Of a stretch of DNA of 64,000 nucleotides, positions 36,551-44,964 are shown one piece after another (the stretch's first letter is position 1; every line of letters begins with the position of its first letter). Under the pieces are notes generated by a model. That model saw only the letters and a list, made by a program, of their open reading frames with translations, made no database searches and had not been told where the DNA came from. Origin of the DNA: Bacteroidales bacterium. Its GTDB lineage: Bacteria; Bacteroidota; Bacteroidia; Bacteroidales; F082. A program made the translations under genes and the position numbers. The stretch spans positions 62,001 to 126,000 of the forward strand of contig JAKSMV010000004.1 of the NCBI GenBank assembly GCA_024400425.1, given 5' to 3'.

Positions 36551-37282
36551 TCAAAATAACCTGGCGTTATTTTCACATAGAAGGTTCAATGCTTCCATTT
36601 CCTTTGATGACAATTTCATAGCTGGCATGAATTTTCTGAAATTATCTAATCTGTGCATATCCGAGCCAACGAAATCATACATATCATGTTGCAGCATATA
36701 ATGTGATTTCTCCATAGCCGGTCCACCATATGCCCCTGTCAACGACAACAGATTCAATTGAAACAGATAGCCTTTTTCCTTCCATCTCGAATATTGCTGT
36801 TTTGAAGCATATTGATAGCGTTCGGGGTGTGCAATTACCGGAGTGTAGCCTTCCAGCATGACCTCATACAACATCGATGAATAATTGGGGTCGCACATCA
36901 TATAGGATGTCTCGCACAAGACCAGACTCTTATCCTTATCCAAAGTCAAGAAGCCACGTTCGAAATGATCAAGGAAGCCAGAGTCGAGCATGTGTTCGGC
37001 AGCAAGTTGCAGTTCGATATTGCACTGACTCGCAGCCTTATTCTTGAACTCTTCAAACTTCGGGACAATGGTATCCTTTGTATTATCGCTAAATTCCTTC
37101 ATGAAATGAGGCGTCAACTTCATTTTTCTCACACCTTTCCCTTCGAGGAACTTCAAGGCTTGGATGGAATCCTCAAAACTCTTGAATCCATCATCCACAC
37201 CAGGAAGAATGTGGCAATGAACATCGCAGGCACCTTGGAAGAAGCCATCCGGCAGCACCTTCTTTTTTAAAAAATCAAACAT
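36551..37282 (-). CDS. PHP-type tyrosine-protein phosphatase (CpsB/YwqE family)
   Basis: The 243-residue enzyme carries PHP metal sites: H22 and H24 in DVHCHILPGVDDG, HPERYQ (about 155), and GSDMH (about 212). In capsule loci such metal-dependent phosphatases dephosphorylate the tyrosine-rich tail of the Wzc-type kinase and so control polymer export. It lies 3 bases after the kinase gene. The 60-residue segment after the first motif (KMKLTPHFMKEF) also fits the family. Confidence 0.9.
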   Translation of the reverse strand: MFDFLKKKVLPDGFFQGACDVHCHILPGVDDGFKSFEDSIQALKFLEGKGVRKMKLTPHFMKEFSDNTKDTIVPKFEEFKNKAASQCNIELQLAAEHMLDSGFLDHFERGFLTLDKDKSLVLCETSYMMCDPNYSSMLYEVMLEGYTPVIAHPERYQYASKQQYSRWKEKGYLFQLNLLSLTGAYGGPAMEKSHYMLQHDMYDFVGSDMHRLDNFRKFMPAMKLSSKEMEALNLLCENNARLF

Positions 37283-37285
37283 GTT

Positions 37286-39763
37286 TTAATCCTTATCTTC
37301 AGACGACGATGATGATTTATGATGGCGATGATGGCGACGTTTCTTTGCATTCTCTTCTTCATTTCCATAACCATAACCATAGCCGTAACCATAGCCGTAA
37401 CCATAGCCGTAACCGTAGCCATAACCATAGCCGTAACCATAGCCATAGCCATGCTGTTTCTTGTATTTCACAGAATTCAGCACGATAGAGAGGTTCGGGA
37501 ACTTCTTATTCTTATACAACTTGTCAACTTCTTTAAGCAAGCGTTTGTCGGTCACACCGGCTCTCATCACGAACAAAGTGGTGTCGGCCACACGTTTCAC
37601 GATGTCGGCATCGGCCACCATGCCAAGCGGTACATTATCAAGGAACACATAGTCATAGCGTTCTCTCAGATAGTTGACCAACTGTTCAAGACGATTGCTC
37701 ATCAGCAGTTCTGCTGGATTTGGAGGCACTGGACCTGCGAAAATCAAATCCAGGTTTTTGGTTGTATAATCATGGTGGATGATTTCCTCCACATCGTCAG
37801 TCTTACCTGAAAGATAATTCGACACGCCGAATTTAGCCTTCAAGCCAAACACCTTATTCATGGTTCCCTTGCGGATATCCAAGTCAACAAGAACAACCTT
37901 TTTATTACCATGCGCGAAACTCGTTGCCAAGTTGGAAGAAACGAAAGTCTTACCGGACGACACCATAAACGATGTAAAGAGCACCACTTGACTGGCATTC
38001 TCCCTATTACGCATGTAATCCAGATTAGATCGTACCAAACGGAATGCCTCAGAAACCGAATCTCGGCCATTTTCCTTGACCACAATAGCATGTTCGTTCT
38101 GTTCTTTCTTAAAAGGAATTTCACCCAAGAATGGAGTCTTCGTAGCCTTTTCGACATCAGCGCGACCATGGATTGCCGTGTCAAACAAACGGATCAACAG
38201 GATAATGGCTGCAGGAATCAACAAACCTATCAGCAATCCAGAAGTGATTCTTTTCTTCGGATTGGGAGCGATAGGCGCATTGTTGATTTGAGCGGCATCA
38301 ATGATTTTTGCCGTACCCTCAAACTTCGGGCGTTCAAGCAGCATTTCCTCACGCTTTGTAAGGAGCGTCAAATAAAGCTGTTGCCTGATTTTCAGCATAT
38401 CCTCAACAGAGCCAATGCGCACCTGCTTTTCAGGAGCTGCCTGAATTCTTGACGTAGCCACCGAACCTTCATTCTTGGCCATAACCAACTGGGTCTGCAA
38501 CGAGCTCAATTCTGTTTCCAGAATAGCGATGATATTTGCAAGCAACACTGGTTGACCCGTAATCAACTTCTTTGCTGCCGGATTTTCCGTCACGCCCGAC
38601 TCTCTGTATTTGGCAAGCTTTTGTGAATTTGCATTGTATTGGGCTATCAGTGAAGCGGATTCGTTACCCATCTCCGAAGTCAAAGGTAATATTTCATCAT
38701 CGGCGACACTATTTGCCGCATCAAGCACATATGACACTCGAGAGATCTTCGCCTGCAAGTTTTTGACTTCAGCCGAAGAAGCCGAACGGGCTGCGAGATC
38801 GGCCTCGCCCAACGATTTGGTATCGAGAAGGACATTGGCCACCTTAAAGCCCACCACTTGCTCCTGCAACGAGTCCAAGTCGCCATAAAGCTGGTCGATA
38901 CGGCCGTTGATGAACTTATAGGAATACTGCAACATACGTTCCTGATCGGCAATGGCATCGTTATTGTAAACCGCAATCAACGTGTTCAGCACGTCGGCGG
39001 CACGAGCTGCCGAGTTATCGCTAATGCTGAGCCTTAATATGGAATTCTTCTCATCATCCCTAGAAACATTTAATCTACGACGCAGCGAAGCCGACATTGC
39101 GGACACCGGGCGCACATTGACGGCAATCGGTACGCCTATCAGGCTTTGATAATTCCATTTTTCCGTAACGACCATTTTACCAACCGGCGTGATGATTTTC
39201 TCACCCAAAGCGACCACCTTGCCTTCCGCTTTCTCGCTCATGTCAGAGAGGATGAAATGCTTGTCGTCCTTTGGAGTAACCGTAAATGCGAAATAGGCAC
39301 TCTCATCCATGTCTTCAAAAGTAACCAAAACCGGACTATCCTGATAAAGGGCCTTATTGCGTTTCGCTACTTTGGTCTTGTAGGAATAACTGACGTTTAA
39401 GCCAAGATTTCTGACCACAGAATCCATCAACGAAGCTGACTTCAGGATGATGATTTCGTTATTGATCGTACTCACCAATCCTTCGTTTCCCAGCATTTGG
39501 TTCATGACGGACGATGAACGTATCGATTCCGTGCCACTCGAAGCTCCTGTCTTAATCATGATGGAGGCGCTACTTGCATAAGTTCTTTCCTCCTTACTGA
39601 CTTTCCAATAAGCGATTCCCGCACCTATCAAGCCGCACAAGAGAAACCAATGCAGATTGCGCAGAATGATAAACAATATGTCTTTTATCTGAATGCCATT
39701 ACCACTATCTTCTTCGAGGAAAGACATTTCGGCATTCGTGTTTTCAATAGAATCATTTGCCAT
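37286..39763 (-). CDS. Polysaccharide copolymerase/tyrosine autokinase (Wzc-type)
   Basis: With the ATG at 39763 (an in-frame ATG at 39787 is possible) the protein has 825 residues. It has a Wzz domain with two membrane segments (about 35-55 and 490-512) and a periplasmic coiled-coil region between. The BY-kinase domain (about 555-760) has Walker A SSGKT (K605), Walker A' VVLVDLDIRKG and Walker B YDYVFLDNVP. It controls chain length and export of the surface polysaccharide with Wza. The C terminus is unusual: (Gly-Tyr)14 followed by a basic/His/Ser tail (KKRRHHRHHKSSSSSEDKD). Tyr clusters in this position are the autophosphorylation sites, but a strict alternating run is exceptional. Confidence 0.92.
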   Translation of the reverse strand: MANDSIENTNAEMSFLEEDSGNGIQIKDILFIILRNLHWFLLCGLIGAGIAYWKVSKEERTYASSASIMIKTGASSGTESIRSSSVMNQMLGNEGLVSTINNEIIILKSASLMDSVVRNLGLNVSYSYKTKVAKRNKALYQDSPVLVTFEDMDESAYFAFTVTPKDDKHFILSDMSEKAEGKVVALGEKIITPVGKMVVTEKWNYQSLIGVPIAVNVRPVSAMSASLRRRLNVSRDDEKNSILRLSISDNSAARAADVLNTLIAVYNNDAIADQERMLQYSYKFINGRIDQLYGDLDSLQEQVVGFKVANVLLDTKSLGEADLAARSASSAEVKNLQAKISRVSYVLDAANSVADDEILPLTSEMGNESASLIAQYNANSQKLAKYRESGVTENPAAKKLITGQPVLLANIIAILETELSSLQTQLVMAKNEGSVATSRIQAAPEKQVRIGSVEDMLKIRQQLYLTLLTKREEMLLERPKFEGTAKIIDAAQINNAPIAPNPKKRITSGLLIGLLIPAAIILLIRLFDTAIHGRADVEKATKTPFLGEIPFKKEQNEHAIVVKENGRDSVSEAFRLVRSNLDYMRNRENASQVVLFTSFMVSSGKTFVSSNLATSFAHGNKKVVLVDLDIRKGTMNKVFGLKAKFGVSNYLSGKTDDVEEIIHHDYTTKNLDLIFAGPVPPNPAELLMSNRLEQLVNYLRERYDYVFLDNVPLGMVADADIVKRVADTTLFVMRAGVTDKRLLKEVDKLYKNKKFPNLSIVLNSVKYKKQHGYGYGYGYGYGYGYGYGYGYGYGYGYGYGNEEENAKKRRHHRHHKSSSSSEDKD
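37367..37450 (-). repeat. Hexanucleotide microsatellite coding for (Gly-Tyr)14
   Basis: Fourteen head-to-tail hexamers of the form GGYTAY on the coding strand, varying only at the third codon positions (TAT/TAC, GGT/GGC). All changes in copy number stay in frame, so slippage would lengthen or shorten the kinase tail without inactivating it. Confidence 0.95.
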
Positions 39764-39805
39764 CTTTTCTTCTTTTAAAAAAATCAATAAACTTATGACG
39801 ATGAC

Positions 39806-40609
39806 TTACTTACCGTCACCTAAACTTGTCTTAATGGCAATTACCACTGCCAAAACCGAGGCCACGGTGGTGAGAGGGGTAAGGACCACACCGACATTCG
39901 ACATCCATTCCTTGAAGAACACGTAACTCATATTCTCCGTCAGGATGATATCATTCTGCTGCAGAATGAAGAACTCATCGTTATAGATATCAGAAGAGCG
40001 TGGATCGAGATAGTGAATGACCATCTTGCCTTCCTTTTCACGCACCACGCCAATTTTGCTTCTTTTGGTATAAAGGCTCAAATCGCCCGACATGGCCAAA
40101 GCCTCGAGGAAAGTGCATCTTTCATTATCGATAGTGATGGCCTTACCACCGTTACTTCCCAAGAAAAAGACCTTGAAATTTGTGATGCGCACATCGACCA
40201 ATGGGTCACTCAGATAACCTTCGTTTTTCAGGCGATATTCAATCGTATCTCTCAAAGCCCTACATGTCAGCCCTGCCGCTTTCACCTCCCCAAAAACCGG
40301 GAACTGGATATTGCCGTCCACATCAACCAAATAGCCCATGGTTTGTCTTACATTAGACATATTATTTCCTGTTCCTGAGGAATATACATTAAAAGGTTTG
40401 ATGAGTTCCTGCTCCTCTGGATCGCCATTAGGCAGGACAAAGATTCTCAATTCATCGAAAGGACTGATTTTTGCTTCGAACTTCCCGTCAATGCTCACCT
40501 CTCCCAATTTCTGCATATCACCGAGATAACGCACCTTACGGGATGTAACACAAGAGCTAGTACAAAGCGCGATACCAGCCAACAAAATCAACGTTTTGAA
40601 CAGTTTCAT
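39806..40609 (-). CDS. Polysaccharide export lipoprotein (Wza-type)
   Basis: With the ATG at 40609 the 267-residue protein has a lipoprotein signal ending TSSC (Cys20). The upstream in-frame start at 40684 lies before the -7 box and was rejected. A poly-export domain (about 40-140, with DVDGNIQFPVFGEVKAAGLT) and an SLBB-like region (about 145-220) follow, ending in a hydrophobic C-terminal helix (VASVLAVVIAIKT). It forms the outer-membrane export channel that works with the Wzc-type kinase 42 bases downstream. Confidence 0.9.
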   Translation of the reverse strand: MKLFKTLILLAGIALCTSSCVTSRKVRYLGDMQKLGEVSIDGKFEAKISPFDELRIFVLPNGDPEEQELIKPFNVYSSGTGNNMSNVRQTMGYLVDVDGNIQFPVFGEVKAAGLTCRALRDTIEYRLKNEGYLSDPLVDVRITNFKVFFLGSNGGKAITIDNERCTFLEALAMSGDLSLYTKRSKIGVVREKEGKMVIHYLDPRSSDIYNDEFFILQQNDIILTENMSYVFFKEWMSNVGVVLTPLTTVASVLAVVIAIKTSLGDGK

Positions 40610-40650
40610 AGATTGTATGTTTTTCAAATTATATATCACAAAAGAAGGTG

Positions 40651-40658
40651 CAAAAATA
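40651..40658 (-). promoter_or_regulatory. Bacteroidota -7 box (TATTTTTG) for the wza-wzc-phosphatase unit
   Basis: TATTTTTG on the minus strand lies 41 bases before the Wza-type ATG, in the 71-base gap after the deacetylase gene, giving the export genes their own promoter. Confidence 0.6.
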
Positions 40659-40680
40659 CATAAAAAAAAACGGATTCTCG

Positions 40681-41403
40681 TCACCTTATGACGATTAGTC
40701 TTTTAACACAGTTTTTCACATTCTGCAAAAGCAATTCCTTAAACCATTGAGCACAACTATCAGTCCAACGCTGAGGATGAGTCGTGAACATTATTTTGTG
40801 CGGCAAAGTCTCGTCTTTTATTGCGCGAATAATGTCATCAGTGGAATGATAAACTAGTCCCTGATTGACCCAATCGTCTTGATAAACAGGGATTCTATCT
40901 CGCACGCTCACTTTATATCCATCCCAACGGCGTCCGGTGTCGGTTAAATAGAAAGTTTTGGAAAAATCGACATCAAAATAGGGTTCAAATTCAATTCCCA
41001 GTTGGTGATAATCATATTTTTTCCAGATGTCCTTGCTGTCCCACTTCGATTTCGGGCTGCCATGCATACAGATGCTTTTCACAGGAACAATAGCACGAAG
41101 TTTTTCCAAATTTTCACAGAAATCGCGATAAGCTGCATCAATATCACCATTACAAGTGGTCAACGACTCATAATGATAGCCAACTTCATGACCAAGAGCG
41201 GCAATTTCACGAATGATGTTTTCGTCCCAACTTTCCGGAACAGCCCGGAAATAATACACGGCTTTCCAACCAAGCTCGTGCTCTATTTTTGCCGTTGCCA
41301 AACTATTCTGCGGCTTCAAGTCAACATCATGGCGTAAAATGATTCCGCCATAGCCTTTCAAGGCCACAAGCAGTTCACGATATTTCTTTAAGGTAAAGTC
41401 CAT
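40681..41403 (-). CDS. Polysaccharide deacetylase-like protein (NodB fold)
   Basis: The start MDFTLKKYREL at 41403 is preferred over an in-frame ATG at 41427 that overlaps hipA. The 240-residue protein has RHDVDLKP (metal Asp) and LGHEVGYHYES, the latter replacing the usual HxxxH. This fits the WbmS-like branch of the NodB superfamily. No signal peptide is present, so it would act on a cytoplasmic sugar intermediate. It begins 2 bases after the hipA stop, so expression may be coupled to the toxin gene. Confidence 0.75.
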   Translation of the reverse strand: MDFTLKKYRELLVALKGYGGIILRHDVDLKPQNSLATAKIEHELGWKAVYYFRAVPESWDENIIREIAALGHEVGYHYESLTTCNGDIDAAYRDFCENLEKLRAIVPVKSICMHGSPKSKWDSKDIWKKYDYHQLGIEFEPYFDVDFSKTFYLTDTGRRWDGYKVSVRDRIPVYQDDWVNQGLVYHSTDDIIRAIKDETLPHKIMFTTHPQRWTDSCAQWFKELLLQNVKNCVKRLIVIR

Positions 41404-41405
41404 AT

Positions 41406-42920
41406 TCAATCCATTATCATCAACCATTCCACAAATTCCATTTTCTGTGCGTCGGGCATGGTGTTGAAACCCTTCTCCATGATTTCCATGAACGCTGCAT
41501 GTTTCGGTGCAATGACATATTTTCTTTCAAAGCCATCAATCACAGCCATGAGATGAATATTGCCGTTTGCCGACATTTCGAAACGCACATTGCTGACACT
41601 ATGGCCTTTAATCGTTTCGGAAAACCGATTAGGTTTCCAAGACGACATTTTTTCCTTGTATTCATCGGGGACGAGTCCGCGCAAATGCTCTTCAATGCAG
41701 TTTATCCAATATGATGACACGCCATTCGCCTTTGCAAAATCGCGAAATGACGCAACCGAATCAAGCACCTTCCGGATAATGCTTTCCGACCTTTTTATAC
41801 TATTGCGAGAGGCAAAGTCCAAAAGGTCATCGACCGAAAAACCATCCGTTTTCCCTTGCAACGACAGGCAATGATGTTTTTCACGATTCACGCCATCGGT
41901 GGCAAAAATAAAAGTCATATCGTAAGCTGGAGTGATGTGCCATTCGCCATTGCGATTCATCATAAAGGAAAAGTTCTTATTGTGATCGTCTGTGTTGTTG
42001 GCAAAAACATTGAATACCATTCTGCGGAAAATCTCGACCTGTTCGCGTTCGGAAACACCCATCCTGCGACAGACGCGCAACAAATCATCATAACTCTCCG
42101 CATCTGGATTCATGGCCGCCAAAGTCTGAATATGAACCTTTTCCCCTTGGGGTCTGTCAAAGCGTTCCGTCATGAAATGATTCACGCCATCGACATTCAG
42201 CAAAGAACACGGCATCATTTCAATTCCTGCAGCCACAGCCATATCGTAATACGTCTTTTCCAGTTCGGCTGTCATTCTTTCCTTGTTGCCGAATTTCAAG
42301 AGACAATATTTATAACCTTCCAAGCCAGCAATTTGTCCTGATTTCACTGTCCCGTCTGGCGCAATGGCGACAATTGCCTTGGCTTGCCGACCACCTGCCG
42401 AAGTACCGACCGCAATCAGCGATTTCACCGACAAGGATTCGTCGGGTGTGATGACCGCCTTACTCCTATCCAGAAAGATTTTTTCCGACAAGGCATACAA
42501 CGAGTTTAATTCAAGTGACGAAACTTTTGATGCCACATCATAATCAGGTTCAAACTCGAAGGCGCCCATGCCACGACGTCCTACGAAAGCCAGCTTATCA
42601 ACAGGCGTTTTGTCTTTTTCATGGATTTTATTCTCTTTTGCCCACAATTCAAACAGCTCGTTTCCCCATGCATCAGGCAGAGAATCTGCGATAAACGGCG
42701 GAAGCCCCTGATACAGTCTGTTTCCTGCGGAAGACTTTTCACCATATATCGGCACATGCGGCTTGATTTCATCCAAAGGAGCTAACAGCGGAGCAATGTT
42801 CCACCCTTTCCTGACAAAATCCGGATGAAAGGTAAAACATGCAATTTTCCGCATATCAATCCATTGGAGCCGGCCAACCTCCTCACCCCACAGCATCACT
42901 TTCAGCACATTGTCTCTCAT
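41406..42920 (-). CDS. hipA: HipA family serine/threonine kinase toxin
   Basis: The 504-residue protein has the N-terminal HipA subdomain (about 1-125, with GMGAFEFEPD) and the kinase core. The core has a Ser-containing loop GTSAGGRQAK (S174), catalytic NTDDHNKN (D311/D312, N316) and metal Asp D334 in TPAYDMTF. E. coli HipA phosphorylates glutamyl-tRNA synthetase and causes persistence; the target here is unknown. The C-terminal 100 residues are longer than in E. coli. It overlaps the antitoxin gene by ATGA. Confidence 0.9.
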   Translation of the reverse strand: MRDNVLKVMLWGEEVGRLQWIDMRKIACFTFHPDFVRKGWNIAPLLAPLDEIKPHVPIYGEKSSAGNRLYQGLPPFIADSLPDAWGNELFELWAKENKIHEKDKTPVDKLAFVGRRGMGAFEFEPDYDVASKVSSLELNSLYALSEKIFLDRSKAVITPDESLSVKSLIAVGTSAGGRQAKAIVAIAPDGTVKSGQIAGLEGYKYCLLKFGNKERMTAELEKTYYDMAVAAGIEMMPCSLLNVDGVNHFMTERFDRPQGEKVHIQTLAAMNPDAESYDDLLRVCRRMGVSEREQVEIFRRMVFNVFANNTDDHNKNFSFMMNRNGEWHITPAYDMTFIFATDGVNREKHHCLSLQGKTDGFSVDDLLDFASRNSIKRSESIIRKVLDSVASFRDFAKANGVSSYWINCIEEHLRGLVPDEYKEKMSSWKPNRFSETIKGHSVSNVRFEMSANGNIHLMAVIDGFERKYVIAPKHAAFMEIMEKGFNTMPDAQKMEFVEWLMIMD

Positions 42921-43225
42921 GGCTTTTTATGTCTTACGCGTTGTATTTTCTCTTTCTTGTCGTTGAACAGATAAGGCGATGGCGGCAATTCCGGAAGCAA
43001 TCCATCAACATTTTCCAACATCCCAATTGCGCGCAATAATGAAATGATGGTGCTTAAAGCAATATTAGTCGCGGCTCCCGACTCAAAACGGTGAATGGTC
43101 ATCACAGAGACATTCGTCTTTTCCGAAATTTCCTTCTGCGTCAAGCCGACCCGCACACGATATTCCTTGTAGCGCTCTCCCAGCAACTGCACAATCTCCG
43201 AATTCGAATATTCATCAAGTTCCAT
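42917..43225 (-). CDS. hipB: XRE-type HTH antitoxin (HipB-like)
   Basis: With the ATG at 43225 the 102-residue protein begins MELDEYSNSEIV. ATG 43234 is possible, and TTG 43249 lies inside the -7 box. The helix-turn-helix (about 13-70) reads EYRVRVGLTQKEISEKTNVSVMTIHRFE. The C terminus (KIQRVRHKKP) is basic. It binds DNA and HipA and represses its own operon. It is the first gene of the hipBA unit. Confidence 0.88.
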   Translation of the reverse strand: MELDEYSNSEIVQLLGERYKEYRVRVGLTQKEISEKTNVSVMTIHRFESGAATNIALSTIISLLRAIGMLENVDGLLPELPPSPYLFNDKKEKIQRVRHKKP

Positions 43226-43246
43226 AACCTTCATTGAAAAACGCTG

Positions 43247-43254
43247 CAAATATA
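43247..43254 (-). promoter_or_regulatory. Bacteroidota -7 box (TATATTTG) for hipBA
   Basis: TATATTTG on the minus strand ends 22 bases before the ATG at 43225, giving a very short leader, as expected for an autoregulated toxin-antitoxin operon. A second TATTTG lies directly upstream (43255-43260). Confidence 0.5.
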
Positions 43255-43351
43255 CAAATATTTTAATTTATAGGCTTATTTTACGTTTAAAACAACATAA
43301 ATTATGATTTAAACAATGCCATTAAAAGAAGTCAAACAAAATAAGGCCTAC

Positions 43352-44440
43352 TTACCTAAACCTATACTGATAATCCGGATTTTCTTTCATGATACGCTTG
43401 CTTTCCGGATAGTTCTCAATGAACCACGTAAAGAAAGCCGTGACATCAATTTTATCTGCCATAAAACGCTTTCTTTTTTCAGCCCATTCCGCTTTGACGT
43501 TAGGGTTTTCAAGTAGTGATTTCACATGTTCATACATTTTCTCAAAATCATCAGGCAGGTAGGCATAGCATAATCCATACTTATCTTCCATCTCATTTGG
43601 GACAGATAGCTGCCCAGCAAAAGTATTGCATTTCAAAGATGGAACCCCCAGCAAACCCGCTTCAGATGTCATGGTCTGAGAATCGCCCAAAAACATGGAC
43701 GCATAGGCCATAAGCGAATGAATTTCTTCTGGAGGAACTGGCAAACGGTACTCTTCAAACTCAGGTTCAATCTGCCGCTCAGATGTGATAATAACCCTGC
43801 CATTTGGCTTCAGCAATTCTATGAGTCTACGCTTTTGTTCAACGGAAAGACCGTTCTGGCCCACATCATGATGGCCTTTGAATGCCACAAAGCGCATGAT
43901 AAAGAAACGCTCATCCTTTTTCAGCCCCGCCCTTTCTAAAACAGATTCATCGGGAATAAATCGATTGGGATGCAAGTATGCAAGTTCATGTGTTCCTGCA
44001 TAATGCAAAGCGTGTTCCGTTTTGCGGGAAATACAATCCGGTGTAAAGACCACATCGGTCATCGGATGGCAATATTTCACCACCAGTTTCTCAGCCTCAT
44101 CGTCATCATCATCAAAGTTGAATGATTTCATTGAAGTCAAGCGCGAAACATGAGAAAGTGCTATGCCCGAACTAAGGCCTATATCAATTTTGTTTTTCCG
44201 AACGAAATGGAATAAAAGCCTATCCTGATGCAACACGGTTTTTGCCTTTCCAAGCAGCGAGTCCTTTTTGCCGCCCAAATCCAGATATGGCATCATGCCG
44301 TACATTTCCATCAGGCGTTTCGCTACAGGAATATCACGGACAGAAAAAAACACGCCATGCCCCTTCTTCTTCAATTCGGCGGCCACATTCTTCAGCAAAT
44401 GCACATGGGCCGGATGACCTATATCAATCAGAATATTCAT
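43352..44440 (-). CDS. DUF354 family protein (GT-B glycosyltransferase-like)
   Basis: The 362-residue protein starts MNILIDIGHPAHVHLLKNVA, the hallmark of DUF354. It has a FGDSQTMTSEAGLLGVP-like donor-site segment (about 255-270) seen in UDP-GlcNAc 2-epimerase/GT-B folds, and an odd acidic run NFDDDDDEAEK (about 107-117). No membrane segment is present. DUF354 genes are frequent in surface-polysaccharide loci; the activity is unproven. It is followed by the hipBA promoter region on the downstream side. Confidence 0.75.
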   Translation of the reverse strand: MNILIDIGHPAHVHLLKNVAAELKKKGHGVFFSVRDIPVAKRLMEMYGMMPYLDLGGKKDSLLGKAKTVLHQDRLLFHFVRKNKIDIGLSSGIALSHVSRLTSMKSFNFDDDDDEAEKLVVKYCHPMTDVVFTPDCISRKTEHALHYAGTHELAYLHPNRFIPDESVLERAGLKKDERFFIMRFVAFKGHHDVGQNGLSVEQKRRLIELLKPNGRVIITSERQIEPEFEEYRLPVPPEEIHSLMAYASMFLGDSQTMTSEAGLLGVPSLKCNTFAGQLSVPNEMEDKYGLCYAYLPDDFEKMYEHVKSLLENPNVKAEWAEKRKRFMADKIDVTAFFTWFIENYPESKRIMKENPDYQYRFR

Positions 44441-44457
44441 AACAAATTGAAGGTTGA

Positions 44458-44964
44458 TTACTTCAAATCACTTTTAACACTCAATTTTTCCTTAATTAAA
44501 TACAGTCCAAGTCTGGTTTTTCTCAAAGTTGCATACCGATAAAAACCTGCTTTTTCAACGCCTCTAATGGATGCGTGATTTCCTTCATCAACAAACATAT
44601 AATAATCACGATTCGGCAATGTTTCCTTGATTTTTGCAATCAAATAAGGATAATAGCCACGGCCTCTTTCTTCCAGCTTGGTACGGCACGAACCTATATA
44701 TATTCCTCTTCTAGACATGAATGGGAAGGACAACATCCAATTTGTCACTTCCGAATCACATACTACGACACCATTTTTTAACAGCTGATATTCTACGAAT
44801 AATCCACCACCAAACAACGAAGAAAACTTCCACACCAAAGAATGTGCGTTTCTAAACGGCGAAATTTTAGTCACCTTGACATGCAATTCTTCTGATGGAT
44901 CCTTCAAAAGAAAAGCCGAATCAACATTTGATTCCGAAGTGGAATAATAAAGGTATTTCTCCAT
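44458..44964 (-). CDS. GNAT-fold acyltransferase, probable
   Basis: The 168-residue protein has GNAT-like features: YIGSCRTKLEERGRGYYPYLIAKIKE corresponds to the acetyl-CoA binding RGxGxxxxL loop (here ERGRGYYPYLI, about 99-109). FVDEGNHASIRGVEKAGFYR matches motif B, with Asn followed by ExxGF. It lies directly after the FemAB-like gene and before the DUF354 gene. It probably acylates an amino-sugar or peptide moiety of the polysaccharide. Confidence 0.65.
   Translation of the reverse strand: MEKYLYYSTSESNVDSAFLLKDPSEELHVKVTKISPFRNAHSLVWKFSSLFGGGLFVEYQLLKNGVVVCDSEVTNWMLSFPFMSRRGIYIGSCRTKLEERGRGYYPYLIAKIKETLPNRDYYMFVDEGNHASIRGVEKAGFYRYATLRKTRLGLYLIKEKLSVKSDLK

Noticed and set aside
37367..37450. 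CRISPR-like array
   Set aside because: The repeats are contiguous hexamers without spacers and lie within the kinase reading frame.
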